A stretch of 64,000 bases of DNA, taken from the NCBI GenBank assembly GCA_021014325.1, contig CM037462.1, forward strand, positions 7,670,501 to 7,734,500, written 5' to 3'. This DNA is from Plazaster borealis. Its lineage: Eukaryota > Echinodermata > Asteroidea > Forcipulatida > Labidiasteridae. The translations under genes were made by a program, and so were the position numbers. Every line of letters starts with the position of its first letter. Position 1 is the stretch's first letter. The notes beneath the pieces were generated by a model, which searched no databases, was not told the origin of the DNA, and saw nothing but the letters and a program-made list of their open reading frames with translations. Of this stretch, positions 61,127-64,000 are shown piece after piece.

Positions 61127-62794
61127 GGCCAAATAACAAAAAATACCAGTTGATTGCCGGATTTTTCAAAAATGAGGAGGATGAGGGCCTTACTATTTAC
61201 TATTTACTATTTGTTATTTTTTTTCCAAGATGGCCGCCAAGTATTCCAATTTCAACAGGCGACTAAATCTTCAGTTTGAAATCACCTCTGTTTGTTGCAT
61301 TAGGACCCGGGTTAACAGGGATTATTACACTAAAAGATGAACATGAATAATAAATGACTCTTGGTACAAACAAAGACATTACTGAGTTGATGTCAACTTC
61401 ACCATTGTCGAAGTCTCCCGACGCAAAGTCTGCATAATGAAAACTAAGTATACAAAATAGGACAAAAGCTCTGTACACACAACACGGCGCGCCCGCGCAC
61501 ACACACACACCCGCTGTGAAATAATGTTATACATTGTTATGTGAATGGCATGTGCCCTGGCATACAAAGTAACCGCGGCAGTGGTTGGGTATAAGTTTTT
61601 TAATTAAAAATGGTCGTTGGAAAATATTGTCCAATAGACACAGCTGTTGCATCAGTGTGAAGATGATTTCACAGGCTTCGAGAATGACGTCACCCCAAAG
61701 GCTACACTGAGTTGTTCCTTTGGTTATAAAGCGGCGAGCGAGGCCATGCAGTAAAAAAATAGGTTGCTGTTTGCGTGTTGTGCACATTTGAATAGGTACT
61801 TCTGCGGTTTTGGGGTATGACTCAAGTTTTGTAAACTAAAATGGTCGAATCATCTTCTCGGTTATGATGTAAACAAATGGTATCACCAGAAAGGCAGGGA
61901 TATTTTGTTTAATATTCTGATCACCCCAAATTTACAGCCTCGTCCATTTTAGTGATATGACCAATTTGAGGGCGCAACTGCAAATGCAAGCTAATGCTAT
62001 TACGTGCATTGTGTGTACGCGCGCACACACAGACAAGCAAATGTCCAAAACTTTTCATTATGAGAAAATATCAATAATGCGTCTTTCGTCCCCCACTGAC
62101 CGTGCATACCAAGGCTTAAGAATCTTGCCTTTATTTGCGCGAATTAACACGTACACACCATCTTGCAGCTCACCTCGGATAAATGTTGATATAAAAAAAC
62201 GTGTTCAGATACACAAACGCCACACGAAATGCATGGGTCATCAAAGTACGTGGCATAAGACCAACTCGACACGTTTGAAAGGTCGAGTCAACCCGTTAAA
62301 ACTTACACCGTAATAAACCAGTCGAGATGTCTCAATATGGTCGAGTTGCCCGTCCGTAACCCAGGAGCTTAACTTCGTTCCCATAAAGTGATCGATCTCT
62401 TAACAGTATTCGGGACGGCATGTTCCCATGCATGCAGCACGCGCGGTAGCAAGGTTGTATGCTCATCATGTTATGCATGCAAGTGCTGGAGCTTGCATGC
62501 GTGCAGTGTACGATGTACATGTACATGTGCATGTACAATGTTCGACACGACCGATGGCCATGCAAATAAAATGGTTCTGTGTTTCACGACCTAGTTTTTC
62601 GTGTTGTATATTCTAAAACATCGGTAAGTTTATCAAAAATTTGAAGAAAAAAAACGTCGTAGTTAGTTAAAAATACAAACAAATATTGTTTTATTTTGAA
62701 GAAAAATCAAAAATAGTAAATAGTAAAAAAAAGGATGCGGCCTCAAAAAAGGATGCGGGCGGGGACGATCAACTGGTATTTTTTTTATTTGGCC
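61127..62794. mobile_element. PIF/Harbinger-like non-autonomous element
   Basis: The ends are GGCCAAATAAC...AATACCAGTTGAT and its inverted partner (ATCAACTGGTATT...ATTTGGCC). TTA flanks both sides (61124-61126 and 62795-62797). GGCC-type ends with a 3-bp TTA target duplication fit PIF/Harbinger. Inside lie TACTATTTACTATTT and its inverse near the right end, extending the inverted repeat. No transposase was found in 1668 bp. Confidence 0.75.
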
Positions 62795-62838
62795 TTATAC
62801 CATAGAGACAGGACAACCTTTCTATATGCTTATACTTA

Positions 62839-63892
62839 GGCCTAAAAAAAAAAGTATTTATTGCCCTTTTGGCTAAAAAATCGGGAGGGTCGGTCGGTCG
62901 CTTTTTTTATTTTATTTTTTTTTTATATTTTTTTTTAAAAGAATACGTCAGAGGAGGAAAAAACACAGTAGATATACACACAACTTTATGTTTTCAACCA
63001 TTTTAATGTTCTCAAAGTAGTATACATTCATATGGTGAATACAAAACAAAAATAAACTTTTGAAAACTTGATGTATGAATAAATAAAATAATAATATAAA
63101 TATGAAGTTGTTTCTCAACATCAGGCCTGTGAGTGTGGACCATTAAAAAAAAGCGGAAAAATACAACCATGTAACAATGATGGGAGTGGAGCTCCGCCAC
63201 GCCGAAACTCTTGATAGATGCCGCTCTAAACATTAACGTTCAATCGGGAAAGAAATTGACGCGTGCGATGAAAACTGCCACGCAAGGAAAAGGTTTTTAA
63301 AAAACTTTAAAAAACCCGGACCAAGACGGAAAGAAATCTTACATTATTCTGTAAAATAATAATTTTTGTTCAGCCAGGGTATCCATCACGCACTTGTGTC
63401 GCCCCATGGAGGAATGGTTGCACCGACATCTTGATTGATGTTCGAAAACATGACGCGTTCAATACCACGCCGAGCCGCGCTTAAAAGTGCGTGTACTTGG
63501 ATATACATGTACATGTACATGCAATGCCAACGATCACACAGCGCCCTCTATTGGCAAGGAGTTGCAACACAAGTGCGTGATGGATACCCGCCCGTTGCGC
63601 ACTGCATGGAGCAAGGACATAGGATTTACGGACTTCGTGTCGTGTGTGGTGTATGATGATGTCTATGTAGCAGGCCGACCTGGAAAATTCGTCACGTCTT
63701 TTTATCTCACATTTTAAAAAGGCGGAAATAAAAAATCGGCACGGTCAATGAGAAAGCGGAGATTTCACAGGCCTGCAACATAAAACAATATAATTTTGCA
63801 AAAGAAACATAAAAACATCGAGGTTTCTATCTTAAATGTCGTTTACTGGGAATCAAAGTATAAAATACTTCAAACAAAATCAAAAAATCGCC

Positions 63893-63923
<31 letters not shown>

Positions 63924-63988
63924 CGCGACCGTGGATTTCAGATTTTTTGGGTCGGTCGGAAAAGGGCAATCTTCTTTTTTTTTAGGCC
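62839..63988. mobile_element. PIF/Harbinger-like element with nested insertion
   Basis: It starts GGCCTAAAAAAAAAAG, then TTGCCCTTTT; it ends AAAAGGGCAA, then CTTTTTTTTTAGGCC. TTA flanks both sides (62836-62838, 63989-63991). Both ends hold GGTCGGTCGG in inverted or matching positions. It is interrupted by the element at 63122-63775 and contains an A-run at about 63898-63922. Confidence 0.75.
63122..63775. mobile_element. Nested TIR element, CAGGCCTGTGA ends, 6-bp TSD
   Basis: CAGGCCTGTGA on the left and TCACAGGCCTG on the right are inverted copies. CAACAT flanks both ends (63116-63121, 63776-63781) as a target duplication. Like the element at 17534 it has CAGG ends and a 6-bp duplication. 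The 654-bp interior holds an exact 22-bp inverted repeat at 63377-63398 and 63568-63589. Confidence 0.8.
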
Positions 63989-64000
63989 TTACTAATGCCC

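Overview
This window is eukaryotic, most likely from an echinoderm and possibly a sea star. The evidence is AT-rich sequence, long genes with many GT-AG introns, a deuterostome-like gene set, very dense short terminal-inverted-repeat (TIR) elements, tRNA-derived SINEs, and a recurring TAGGCCTA octamer. The species call is an inference from composition and repeat style, not from a marker gene.

Layout. (1) 1640-3532, minus strand: a PKDCC/VLK-type secretory-pathway kinase in three coding exons that join in phase. Part of its third exon is duplicated, and a mobile-element fragment lies next to its stop codon. (2) 7646-8476, plus: an intronless Tctex1-domain (dynein light chain type) gene with a long basic Ser-rich N-terminus. 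(3) 8.7-16.0 kb: repeat-rich sequence with small TIR elements and tandem arrays, no recognised gene. (4) 16062-54342, plus: a complete NUP155 gene. I reconstructed 34 coding exons, all with GT-AG introns and continuous reading phase, encoding 1386 residues. (5) 57179-57631, plus: a second intronless Tctex1-domain gene. (6) 58-64 kb: TIR elements, including two elements with GGCC ends and TTA target duplications, one of them holding a nested second element.

The most unusual content is inside NUP155. Three minisatellites (50, 124 and 53 bp periods) begin inside an exon and repeat the exon end together with its 5' splice site. A fourth (55 bp) begins within about six bases of a splice donor, and a fifth (38 bp) runs up to about 20 bp before a splice acceptor. 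A sixth, of about 90 copies of a 42-bp unit with a higher-order repeat, fills intron 17. Because 42 is divisible by three, that array creates long spurious open frames on both strands. Only the first donor of each donor-spanning array keeps the NUP155 frame open; the others would introduce a stop.

The genes do not form a pathway. NUP155 is an inner-ring nuclear pore scaffold, PKDCC a secreted/Golgi kinase, and the Tctex1 proteins are probable dynein or ciliary light chains. All calls come from reading the sequence and remembered family features; no database search was run.
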